Positions 11,640 through 19,991 of a DNA stretch of 64,000 nucleotides are shown one piece after another. Under the pieces are notes generated by a model. The model searched no databases. It had not been told where the DNA came from and saw only the letters and a list, made by a program, of their open reading frames with translations. The position numbers and the translations under genes are program-made. Positions within the stretch are counted from its first letter, which is position 1. Every line of letters begins with the position of its first letter. The stretch is from JACKHO01 sp041398745 (GTDB lineage Bacteria; Planctomycetota; Planctomycetia; Planctomycetales; Planctomycetaceae), in NCBI GenBank assembly GCA_041398745.1, contig JAWKUB010000006.1:646473-710472 (forward strand). Reading direction: 5' to 3'.

Positions 11640-12230
11640 TTTGCCTGAAAGCTTCAGGTTGAGAAGATCAATGGCGGATGAGTCGCAGTCCAGCAGAGAG
11701 TGGTCGAAGAACGGCGCTGGCTCATCGTCGCTGATTACTTCGACATGCTCGAAGCGGAGGCACTTGACCGGCAGTACAAGAAGTCGGACCACCGCAAAGC
11801 TCTTGCTCCTCAACTCTCGACGCTCCAAAGGTTCCATTGAGTTCAAGCACCAGAACATCGCTGCCGTACTGTCGAGCAAGGCTTGCCGTATATTGACGGA
11901 TACAAGCCCCGAGTAATTACCAGAGCTGCTTGGCACAAGAGATCGATGCCTACCCGACCAAAATCCGGGCCTGCTTCAGAAGATCGCTGCTGCACCCACA
12001 ATGAACCCCAGCGAACCGCAGAAGGTGGTCAAACCGAACTTGTCCAATGTAATCGTCGATCCACCCGAAACGATCACGCCACCAAAGCCGACTGAAGCCA
12101 TGGCTGTCACGCAAGACCTGCAAGATTGACTTTGCAGAGCGCAGGACGCCCGAAACAGAAAGCTGGGAGCGTTGGCTGAGTACCTGTATTTGACCTTGAG
12201 CGTTACCGCTCAATCTGGCTGGAAGAGATG
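11640..12230 (+). pseudogene. DUF3883-type or related nuclease-associated remnant
   Basis: Plus-strand frames contain LIADYFDMLEAEALDRQYKK followed, after a frameshift, by SIEFKHQNIAAVL, then GLPYIDGYKPR and LAQEIDAYPTK. This series is familiar from the N-terminal region of proteins with DUF3883 or restriction-like C-termini, in which a phrase about IEFKHQNISAVL is followed by LGLPYIDGYKPRxNYQ. I am sure of the phrase and less sure of the family name. Several frameshifts are present, and no C-terminal domain can be seen. Confidence 0.45.
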
Positions 12231-12642
12231 ATCTGCCCAGAAGGTCTTGTGGGCTTCACGAGACATTGCGACGGGCTTAAGCCGACATCTTGTCATTCGA
12301 CGAGGCCAATGATTCGGAGAAGCGTTGAGGTGAAGGCCACCGCACTTGGGAGTTTCTTTCCTTCTACGTTACAGCCAATGAGCTTCGATGTTCAGAAGAT
12401 GTTCCTGAACAATTTCATTTGTTTCGGGTCTTTGATTCTTGGTCGAAATCCTCGGCTGTACATGGAGCGCATTGAGCCAGAGGTGCCAGCTTGATCCAGT
12501 GTGCCATCGAGGGATCGTCTGAGGCCGTGAAGTTGTACTGCATTCCACAGATTTCGGTCGGTTGTGTGACAGCCTCGTTGCTCCAAACACGCAGACGGAT
12601 TATTGATTTGCACTCTGGGAGTTTGCACCTTCTGAGATACTT
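12231..12642. other. no recognisable gene
   Basis: Short frames on both strands. It possibly continues the broken plus-strand gene to the left, but no motif is visible. Confidence 0.3.
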
Positions 12643-14291
12643 TCAAACCTCTTCACGGATGATTCCAGCCATCAGCTTTCGGCGAGCCTCCAGAAAATCG
12701 TTGTATTCCATCGATTCCAGCCGTTTGGCAGTGCGTGCCAGTGTCATCTTCGAGAGTTCAGATTCAGTGAATCGCTTCGCATACTTGGGGAAGTAAACTT
12801 CTGAGAATCTCCAGAGATTCCGATGTTGTCGTCCCATTCCACCAGAGCGTAATTGGCTATCTGGTTGGTGTTTGAGTCTGAGTGAAACCGAGCTTCGTGC
12901 TTCTTTGGAAATAGATGGTGACGCCGACAGCAGACTCGTTGGCCTTGTTACGGGTCCAGCAGGTCCGAAACTTTCTTGTTTGAACAGTACCTTGGCGTCA
13001 AGCAAGTTGAGGGAAGCGTAGTAGGCAAAAAGGTAAGGGCTAGTTGCCGATGACGTCCATGCGATTCGGCAATGTGATCTTCCAGAAGTCAACCAGAACT
13101 CAGTCTGGATCGCCTTTTCCATCCAGTGGACAAACTGCTCTGCGGTTGTGAAGTCACGAATGTCGGCAAGTACTTGTCCCATTGCTGACTCGGCTGACCC
13201 GGTGTAACGTCCCGTGACCAACACCATGAAGAACCATCTAGCCAACAACATGGACAGCGTGAAACATCCACACCGAAGACCTTCTTGCCAATCGTGTAAA
13301 CGTGTAGCAAAATGATCGCCGTCTGCGCTAATCATTTTTGAGCCAGCCATCTGGAAGGTCTTCAGGAAGTCATGCCAATTCTGAAGATTCAGAACAGTAG
13401 CCTCGAGCCCTTCAGAATGGCAAATTGTTCATCGTGTTCTTTCTTCGCTGTATTTTCTGTCTCAAATCCTTGCCTCAAAAGAGAGTATCCGTATTGCAAA
13501 CGGCCGGAATCCATAACCAATGCTCACTCGTAGTAGTTGGGCCGATCGCTCCGATGAAGAAGTTGAATGGACTGCTTTGGTTTTCGAAGGAGTTCGGGAG
13601 TCACGGCAGAAGCCTGAGACTTGAAAAAGTCTGTCACCTAAAAGACTGACATCAGCGTGAGAATGAAGTCTGATTGATTGAGAACCTTGCCTTTCTGTTG
13701 ATACGAACGAAGACTTCAGCAACTTGTTCCTCATCGATTGTAGATGACAATTCCAAAGCAGTGAACGGATAACTCAATAGACTTGAGAGACGTTTGATGC
13801 TGCTCTGGATTAGCTTCACCTCATCTGGCTCAAGAGTCTTTCCACAGCTTCGATGCTTCCGCAGACTTCCAATGTAATCTGACGATCTCGAAAAGGTCCG
13901 CATTCTTGACCACAGGACCGAGATGTTCGGGACTCCCGACATTTTTGATAGCTGCGTCCGCCACTTCAAATGTGCTGTCGAGTGGGTGGAACGCACCCGA
14001 TGGTTTCTTGTAGTTGTCCCGAATGATTGGTATGCCCTTCACGACGGCATAGAGATGTGTCGCTGCTGCCCATCGACGATCAAGAGATTAGGAATCTTTT
14101 TGTTTGGACTCAGTGCCAATCTGCTTGGGGGAACCATCGAAGGCGTTTTGCCAGAAGAGAAAATATCCGACCGGGTAGCCTCGAAAGATGGAATCAAACA
14201 GGTCTCGAACCTTCGAATTCTTCCACACGAATGGACGCTGGATGTTCCAGACCAATCGTGCCCATTCAATGTCATCCATGAGCTTTGACAT
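12643..14291 (-). pseudogene. DUF262 (GmrSD-type) restriction protein remnant
   Basis: Reading from an ATG at 14291, the minus strand gives DDIEWARLVWNIQRPFVWKN, then VRDLFDSIFRGYPVGYFLFW, KQIGTE and, one frame away, IPNLLIVDGQQRHIS. This is the DUF262/ParB-like nucleotidase domain of GmrSD-type, modification-dependent restriction enzymes, including the DGQQR motif. Further on come EEQVAEVFVRIN (the family's VFxRIN phrase), an alpha-helical middle with LSMLLARWFFMVLVTGRYTG, SPYLFAYYASLNLLDAKVLF and the C-terminal RRKLMAGIIREEV ending at 12643. At least five frameshifts break it. The length of about 550 codons agrees with the family. Confidence 0.75.
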
Positions 14292-15516
14292 GGAGTAATC
14301 GACTTTTTGAACAGTGTCTCGCCCATCATTGAACTCGCTAAAGAATGTTCAGATGAATTGGAGCCGCAGCGAGAGAAGCCCTTGGCTGCGGCTTCGTCAA
14401 TGTGGTAGCCACATACGGAGTGAAACGCATCTCTGAAGAGACTAACGGGCCAAACAAAAAACCCCGGCCTGCCAATTGACAGGTCGGGGTTAATCTTGAC
14501 AGGGAAATTCAAGAGGTTTTCCGTGAGTATCTATCCCGCCACGTTCAAAATTCCCGAATTTATTCGAGGATTTCTTCCACCTTCAAACGCATTCTTGCCT
14601 ATGCTGGGCGACATTCCAAACTCAATTAACCATTTCCGACAATTCGTAGCGGTTCGCGGCGGTGTAGTAGGGACTCAGGGGTTGGGTACTTGTTCTTGCC
14701 CAGCAAAAGCACATCTCCGTACTTCCTGACTTGCTCTCCTGGGCGGCTCCGGAAAACCGAGAATATGTGAGACAGTAGATTTCAATGGCCCGGCCATCTG
14801 TTGTAGAGAGCAGGTTCATTGAATCGAGTTGCGAGCAGACGGAGTTCCATTCCTCATGGGCGATAGGGTCTTCTTTGACGAGCGGACATTCGGGCCAGCC
14901 TTTGGGGCATCAGGGCCTTGCTGTGTTTCCTCGTCGTTTGACGGATCGCCTCTCAGGTCCACTTGAAGTCTGGTCGGTCGTGTGGTTTTCCTTGGGCATG
15001 TGGGTATGAATGCTCCTTGACATAGATTCAGTAGCGATAACAACTCCTTCAAGCTAATTGATTCATTCTGACAAGTGGACTCGTAAGTCAGATTGATGAA
15101 TTCCACGGTCGCGATGCTGAGCTGGGGATCTTCAAGCAAACATCAAAAGAAGCAATTCTTGCAATTTCGATCAGTCGATAGTTGCGGACCATCACTTCTG
15201 GTCGATAATGCGAGTGATGCTTGAAGGTTTCAACACCGGCTTATCCGTTGCCCATTGGCGATGTGTTCAACTGGAGATGAACCATGGCAACTTGCCAAGA
15301 AGCTAATCCACCATTTTCGCCACGTCACAGAGAAGAAGGTTGTCGAGTGGGGATTTGACCTAAAAGGGTTGCATGGAAAGAAACAAAACAGCAAGTGAGC
15401 TTTTCGGGTGACGATCACATTTCGGCATTGATTGAACTCTTAAGTTGAATTGTCTAGCAGCGGCAATCTTGATTATCTCGTTGCATGTTCGATGAGTCAC
15501 ATATGCCCTAACTCAC
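14292..15516. other. no recognisable gene, contains one terminator-like hairpin
   Basis: Short frames only. The notable structure is a GC-rich hairpin near 14460-14490 built around the third palindrome copy. Nothing else could be assigned. Confidence 0.35.
14459..14492. terminator. terminator-like hairpin around palindrome copy 3
   Basis: AACCCCGGCCTGCCAATTG pairs with the following half to give a long stem, with a run of A on the left side. It could terminate transcription coming from the right on the minus strand. It contains the 18-bp palindrome (14467-14484) with two mismatches. Confidence 0.5.
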
Positions 15517-16331
15517 TTGTGCAGACCAGTGAACGCTGAAAGAGAGGCTGTAGAACATGACGGAGTACCAAACATCAGGTTCATAGCTGCTGGCATCGAC
15601 CCGTTCGTGAGTCGCATGATTCAGTACGATTCAGGGATCGGAAGAGCATTTCAGTGTCATATTGCATTAACCCCATGGGACGTAGACACAACTCGGTCAT
15701 TCGTTGAGGAAAACTGGGGTCAATCATCGACAATGCAAACGCTGAAGGCAACAAACGAGATCACCTATTCAGACGGCCTGTCCAACGTGATCTACCGATT
15801 GTCGGGTGGATTCCTTTGGTGCAGTTGTTGGGGTCCTATCTGGTGCGTCACGAGAATGCAGTGCCAGCAGCTCACATGATCAACGGACAAGTTGGTGCAT
15901 TACGAGAGGAGTCATATGCGCTGCAAAGATAAGATATGATTTCGATCAGAAGCATTGGACTTTCTGAATCGATGGCAAGAGGCATACCAGCAGATCGTTG
16001 GAGTCTCTAAACTGAAGTACCGTCGACGAACTACCTGCCAAAATTTGATTCACATGCGGGGATCGACAGAGGTGAAGTAGTTTCTTGACAATGGGTACAT
16101 CTTACGAAAGACAAAGACTTTTACCGACTCACAGGTGAGCTGCTGATGTACATTCTTGCTTGAAGACGGAGGGGAGGCTGCCCTCAGCGCAAGAGAGCAG
16201 ACGATACTTTTTTCGCAAAGGAGGCAAGGCGAACGCTATGGTCATGCTGAGAATGACTTCGACGATGATGACTTCGACGATGATGACTTCGACGATGACG
16301 ACTTCGACGACGACGATGCTGGAGGCGTGTA
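15517..16331 (+). pseudogene. ATPase-like gene remnant with Asp-rich tail
   Basis: A first frame reads PNIRFIAAGIDPFVSRMIQY, DSGIGRAFQCHIALTPWDVD and TTRSFVEE, resembling the end of an AAA-type ATPase domain (sensor strand and lid). Other frames continue with a helical region (QEAYQQIVGVSKLKYRRR) and then GGEAALSAREQTILFSQRRQ, and the gene closes with a run of DFDDD units and AGGV before a stop at about 16331. Several frameshifts and stops interrupt it. The identification as an ATPase is tentative, because no Walker motif remains in the window. Confidence 0.4.
16255..16320 (+). repeat. 15-bp tandem repeat coding for DFDDD units
   Basis: Four tandem copies of GACTTCGACGATGAT-like units, the last degenerate. 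In the frame of the broken ATPase-like gene they give DFDDD repeats. Such acidic tails are common at C-termini, and length change by slippage would be expected. Confidence 0.85.
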
Positions 16332-16430
16332 AACGACTGTTGAGAAAGCTACCCCCCCCACCCCAATAATGCACCGAAAATTGGAACGGGCAGGGTTGTT
16401 GTCCGTCCTTCTCCCCTGTGAGGGATTTTC

Positions 16431-17141
16431 ATGGCCCTGCCTTGGAGCAAGTACGAAAGCGATTGGCGGATACTGCTGTCAGTGCTGACGGAACGGCTGC
16501 ACCGTGCAGATGATGAGGCCATGCCTTTCTTGGAAGTCTCTGCTGCCGAATTGTTCGAATACACATCCTCCGTATTCTTCCGGCACTACTTCGCAGATCG
16601 ACTAGGAACCAAGAAGTATGACATTGCCATCTGCTGCTCGGTAATGAAAGTCGCCATGCAGAACGGTGACATCAAAGTGGCTGGTCCAATCGGCATGGAC
16701 GACGCTTCATATCGTGTTCGGTATGCCTTGCCACGCTTGGATCGTAAGGTGAAGCATCACTTCACTGTTGATCGTCTCACGGTTGGCGATAGCTATGATC
16801 GTTGGTCGCTGGCGAAGTATTGGGGACTGTCAATGTCCACGGCTCTACTAAAGGGCATTCTTGCTCCGCTACGAGCGCAACTGGTCATGTTGTTTGTCAC
16901 CGAGGATCGTTTTCCTTCTCGGCGGCACAATGGCAAGACCATTTGGTTCCGAGTTGAATGGGATCATCGCTATCAAAGACTCGCTGACTCGAAGCGACTA
17001 GAACTTTCCGTGTTCCTGTTTTGGCGTCCGCAAGATGAAACTGAATTCGTGTATCATGGAAAAGTGGAATCTGTATCATCCCAGAGGGTGGGAGATGAGA
17101 TTCAGTTTGAGTTGCGTTTAGAGGAGGGGAGCCGTGGCTGA
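16431..17141 (+). CDS. unknown protein, first of an overlapping pair
   Basis: 236 residues from an ATG preceded by GAGGGATTTTC, a plausible ribosome site. I recognise no family. The protein is soluble, without signal peptide or membrane segment, and contains a basic middle (RYALPRLDRKVKHH) and a C-terminal stretch with EWDHRYQ and FVYHGKVESVSSQ that looks like beta strands. It overlaps the next gene by 8 bases, so the two are likely translated together. The reading frame is fully open in a region where most neighbours are broken, which argues for recent acquisition or selection. Confidence 0.6.
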   Translation: MALPWSKYESDWRILLSVLTERLHRADDEAMPFLEVSAAELFEYTSSVFFRHYFADRLGTKKYDIAICCSVMKVAMQNGDIKVAGPIGMDDASYRVRYALPRLDRKVKHHFTVDRLTVGDSYDRWSLAKYWGLSMSTALLKGILAPLRAQLVMLFVTEDRFPSRRHNGKTIWFRVEWDHRYQRLADSKRLELSVFLFWRPQDETEFVYHGKVESVSSQRVGDEIQFELRLEEGSRG

Positions 17142-18009
17142 CGAGTGGCTCACTGTTGCCGAAGCATCGAGACTGTTCTTGGCGTCTGAAACGACCATCA
17201 GAAAGAGGGTGAAGTCGGGCGAACTCAATGGTCGCCAGCTTCCCCAAAAGGGCAAAGATGTCCTGCATGTAGCCAAGTCGGAGCTTGCCAAGCTGTTTTG
17301 TTTGCGTGTTGAAGATGCTGAGACCATTGATGAAGTAATGGCAGGTCAGTCAAAGATGGCGGCGCTGCTCAAACTGTCGGACAACAATCTCGTTGCCACT
17401 CTAGTCGGTGTTGCTGCCGCAGCGGCTCTCCCGTTGATATGGCAATGGTTCCGTGAATGGTCCATTGGGGTTCTGGGGCTTGACGAGGATACGTCGGACG
17501 CAAGTTTGATCGAACAATTTGACGAGAAGTTTGACTCGGGCGAGACCGTCAAAATGCAGTTGGAGCGGAGTATCGACGTGACCTATAGAAACTCGGACAC
17601 ACTCGCAGTTCAAGATGATCTCGATTCAACACAGCACGGCGGTCCATCTCGCTTGGATGGATTCCGAAATCCATCCAAGCGAAAGCGGCTACGAGTTCCC
17701 GTGATCGAGATGGACCGCATGCTGTTAGCGACAGTGCTAGGACCGCCGCCAGAGGACGCTACTCCAGAAGAACCGCTTGGGAGTTCAGGGGTAGAAGGAG
17801 TAGTCGAGATTATTGAAGAGATTGTGAATACCTTTTGTAGATCGATCACCGAAAGATCACCAGGGTCAATAGAAAAACTGGCGAATACCGTAAGTTCAAT
17901 GGAGGAGAGTGATTTTGGCCAAACGCATTCCATTGGATTCGAAGAACAGTCCGATCAACTGATTCAAAGGATTTCGCAAATTACGGGCATGGATCTGGTC
18001 TGCCTTTGA
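17134..18009 (+). CDS. HTH (excisionase-like) protein with central hydrophobic segment
   Basis: 291 residues from a GTG overlapping the end of the previous gene. Residues 4-50 form an excisionase/MerR-type helix-turn-helix (WLTVAEASRLFLASETTIRK, then RVKSGELNGRQLPQKGK), a DNA-binding fold that normally recognises a site through a winged helix. Residues about 88-105 (NLVATLVGVAAAAALPLIW) are hydrophobic enough for one membrane helix. The C-terminal half is acidic and low in recognisable motifs. It could be a membrane-tethered regulator working with the upstream protein. It stops six bases before the left end of an IS3-type element, so the natural C-terminus may be altered. Confidence 0.55.
   Translation: MADEWLTVAEASRLFLASETTIRKRVKSGELNGRQLPQKGKDVLHVAKSELAKLFCLRVEDAETIDEVMAGQSKMAALLKLSDNNLVATLVGVAAAAALPLIWQWFREWSIGVLGLDEDTSDASLIEQFDEKFDSGETVKMQLERSIDVTYRNSDTLAVQDDLDSTQHGGPSRLDGFRNPSKRKRLRVPVIEMDRMLLATVLGPPPEDATPEEPLGSSGVEGVVEIIEEIVNTFCRSITERSPGSIEKLANTVSSMEESDFGQTHSIGFEEQSDQLIQRISQITGMDLVCL
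17649..17682. repeat. perfect 15-bp inverted repeat inside a gene
   Basis: TCGCTTGGATGGATT, a four-base CCGA loop, and its exact complement. It lies within the coding frame of the HTH protein, where the two arms encode RLDGF and PSKR. A perfect stem of this length in coding DNA is unusual. Confidence 0.85.
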
Positions 18010-18071
18010 AAATCTGATCCATGTGTTATGAAGGTTTCAACTGCCCTTGATGGGCTGAGGAGACCTTTGAG

Positions 18072-18359
18072 ATGACGAAGAAACGACGGAAGCGGCACAC
18101 GCCGGAGCAGATTGTAAAGAAGCTGCGGGACGCCGACACTATGCTCAACGCCGGTCAGGATGAGGCGGCGGTGCCGTGGTACTCTGGAGATCGCGAGGCG
18201 ACACTGGCGAGATGGCGGAAGCAGTATGGCGGCATGAAGTCCGAGGAGGCGAAACGTTTGAAGGAACTGGAAGAAGAGAACAAACGCCTCAAGGAAATCG
18301 TGGCCGAGAAGGAATTGGACATCAGAATGCTCAAGCACGTGGCATCAAAAAACTGGTAA
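18072..18359 (+). pseudogene. IS3-family OrfA, damaged
   Basis: 95 residues, TKKRRKRHTPEQIVKKLRDA at the start (HTH of transposase OrfA), then ATLARWRKQYGGMKSEEAKR and a leucine-zipper-like helix (LKELEEENKRLKEIVAEKEL) ending DIRMLKHV. Residues 35-45 (AAVPWYSGDRE) do not match the family, where this span is normally the recognition helix, so a compensated frameshift is likely. OrfA binds the IS ends and with OrfB makes the transposase. Confidence 0.7.
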
Positions 18360-19200
18360 GCCCTTCTCGAAAAACGCATCGCGGTGCAGCAGCTCCAGGA
18401 GGAGTTTGACGTTCCCAGCGTCGAGCCTGTGACGTGCTGGACCAGCCACGCAGCACACAGCGTTATGAGCCTCAGCCTCGCCATGATGAAATGGCTCTGG
18501 TGAAAGCGATGCCTGGTTGGTGAGGCAGCGTCCCGTTTCGGCTATTGCCGAATTGGACGCCTGCTGCGCGACGGTTGGCGAGTGAGTGACACGCGTGTAC
18601 CGTTCAGGGCGTCGAGAAGGGCTGAAAGTCCCCAAAAGAAGCGAAAGAAGCGTCGTCTGGGAACCAGTGAGAATGGTTGCCATCGACGCCGAGCCGAGTT
18701 CAAGAACCATGTCTGGTGCTGGGACTTTGCGTTTGATTACACGACCAATGGCGTGATGCTGAAGTGGCTCTCGATCATCGACGAGTACACCAGAGAGTGT
18801 GTGGCCCTGAATGTTGATCGCAGCGTTGGCCAGCGAAGATGTCATCAACACCTTGGCCAGGCTGTTTTCCGAAAGAGGAGTTCCCCAATGTATTCGTAGC
18901 GACAATGGCCCGGAGTTCATCGCGAATTCGATTCGTCACTGGCTGACGAAACCTGCTGCGGAAACGTTGTACATCCAGCCGGGTTCTCCTGAGAATGGCT
19001 ACGCCGAGAGCCCACAGTCGCTGCGATGAATTTCTGGCGATGGAAGAATTCGAAAGTCTCCAGGCCGCACGCACCCTGACTGCCGCCTGGAGGGATGGGA
19101 CAAGCAATCACCACCGCTCCCCACAGTTCGCTGGACTACCAGACCCTGTTGACTTCAGATGTATGGGCGTTGTCCTGTTCGGCCTACGGCCTCACTCCAA
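18360..19200 (+). pseudogene. IS3-family OrfB (DDE integrase) with frameshifts
   Basis: Pieces of the rve-type integrase core are found in three frames. HVWCWDFAFDYTTNGVMLKW holds the first catalytic Asp and IIDEYTRECVALNVDRS follows. In another frame come QCIRSDNGPEFIANSIRHWL, with the second Asp, and then IQPGSPENGYAESPQS, where the usual WENGYAES has lost its Trp. Multiple frameshifts prevent a functional enzyme. The end carries remnants of the FHN/R-rich C-terminus. Confidence 0.75.
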
Positions 19201-19366
19201 CAACACACCGGAGATTCCCTAACCCAACCTTCATAACCCCTGGTACAACTTTTCCAGGCATCCCAGATCATTCCCGAGTTGCAGCAAGTCTCATTTCAAT
19301 TTCAATACGAGAGTTCATTGCCCGTCAATTCCATGGGCAAGTGATTCTGAATCAAACACGGAGTGC

Positions 19367-19696
19367 TTATTTGATCCCAAGAGTGGCCGATTTCGATAAA
19401 CTTTCCTCCTCCACCCCATGACACCGCCGACACAACGTCCTCAGATTCGCCAGTGAGTACGCCTGCTCTGGACCCTGCTTTCTCGGAACCACATGGTGAA
19501 CATGCAGGTCGAGATGGGTCCGGCATCGTTCACAGACCGAATTGACCTTGAGCTTCAATGAACGAAGTTTGAGCCACCGAGAGCGATGATACCAGTTGAT
19601 GTCGTCCCGACGCTGCTGGGAGACAGTGATGGCAAATGGATTGAATGTCGAGACCTTCTTGGGCATACGGTATGTATGCAACCGGACCCGATTCAT
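19367..19696 (-). CDS. HNH endonuclease
   Basis: 109 residues and intact. A central zinc-binding HNH fold is seen as CERCRTHLDLHVHHVVPRKQ, then NLRTLCRRCHGVEE: the two CxxC pairs bind zinc and HHVVP carries the catalytic His. Small HNH proteins of this type nick DNA and often accompany phage terminases. The start codon overlaps the stop of the upstream DUF542 gene (ATGA), so the two are translationally coupled. It lies in a decayed element yet keeps its frame. The alternative of a group I intron endonuclease is less likely, as no intron is visible. Confidence 0.8.
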   Translation of the reverse strand: MNRVRLHTYRMPKKVSTFNPFAITVSQQRRDDINWYHRSRWLKLRSLKLKVNSVCERCRTHLDLHVHHVVPRKQGPEQAYSLANLRTLCRRCHGVEEESLSKSATLGIK

Positions 19697-19902
19697 CGCT
19701 GTGGATCATCGCATCCGTCATCAATGACTTGGTGAAGTTTCGATAGCACGAACTGCACATCGAGTCCCTGCTCCAGACAAGCGAACTCCAGTGATTTCCC
19801 GCCACACGAGCAGTCGATCCCCAAGTCCTGAAAGATGGCCAGCGTTTCAGGGTGGTCGATGATCCAATCAGGCACAGACGTTTCCAACGAACAATCTGTC
19901 AT
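19693..19902 (-). CDS. DUF542 (ScdA N-terminal-like) small protein
   Basis: 69 residues from an ATG at 19902. VPDWIIDHPETLAIFQDLGI, then DCSCGGKSLEFACLEQGLD, is the DUF542 domain, with the CxCGG motif found at the N-terminus of the iron-sulfur cluster repair proteins ScdA/YtfE, here alone without the hemerythrin domain. Stand-alone copies may bind a metal or cluster, but the role is unknown. It is followed at once by the HNH gene. Upstream, the open frame continues from the broken recombinase, so its original promoter is not evident. Confidence 0.65.
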   Translation of the reverse strand: MTDCSLETSVPDWIIDHPETLAIFQDLGIDCSCGGKSLEFACLEQGLDVQFVLSKLHQVIDDGCDDPQR

Positions 19903-19973
19903 GGCTGCTTCTCGGGCTTGAACGAGAGACCTGTCTTCAGGCTGGCGACGAACGGGACGAGGGTACTTGGAAG

Positions 19974-19991
19974 ACCTGTCAATTGACAGGT
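19974..19991. repeat. 18-bp palindrome, copy 4
   Basis: Perfect ACCTGTCAATTGACAGGT overlapping the last codons of the broken recombinase. Confidence 0.8.

Larger units (their letters stand above)
18015..19247 (+). mobile_element. degenerate IS3-family element (IS407-like size)
   Basis: A 1233-bp insertion sequence bounded by imperfect 24-bp inverted repeats that begin TG and end CA. The left repeat is 18015-18038 and the right 19224-19247, sharing the core GTTATGAAGGTT, with 18 of 24 positions alike. Inside are an orfA and a frameshifted orfB. I see no clear target duplication. The transposase is broken, so the copy is probably immobile. Confidence 0.8.

Noticed and set aside
16255..16320. 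CRISPR or regulatory repeat array
   Set aside because: Units are 15 bp with no spacers and keep the reading frame of an acidic tail, so it is a coding tandem repeat.
1..16400. The frameshifts as pure sequencing error
   Set aside because: Not fully excluded, but the genes from 16.4 kb onward are mostly clean in the same sequence, and the left region also holds a degenerate IS and a worn recombinase, which fits real decay.
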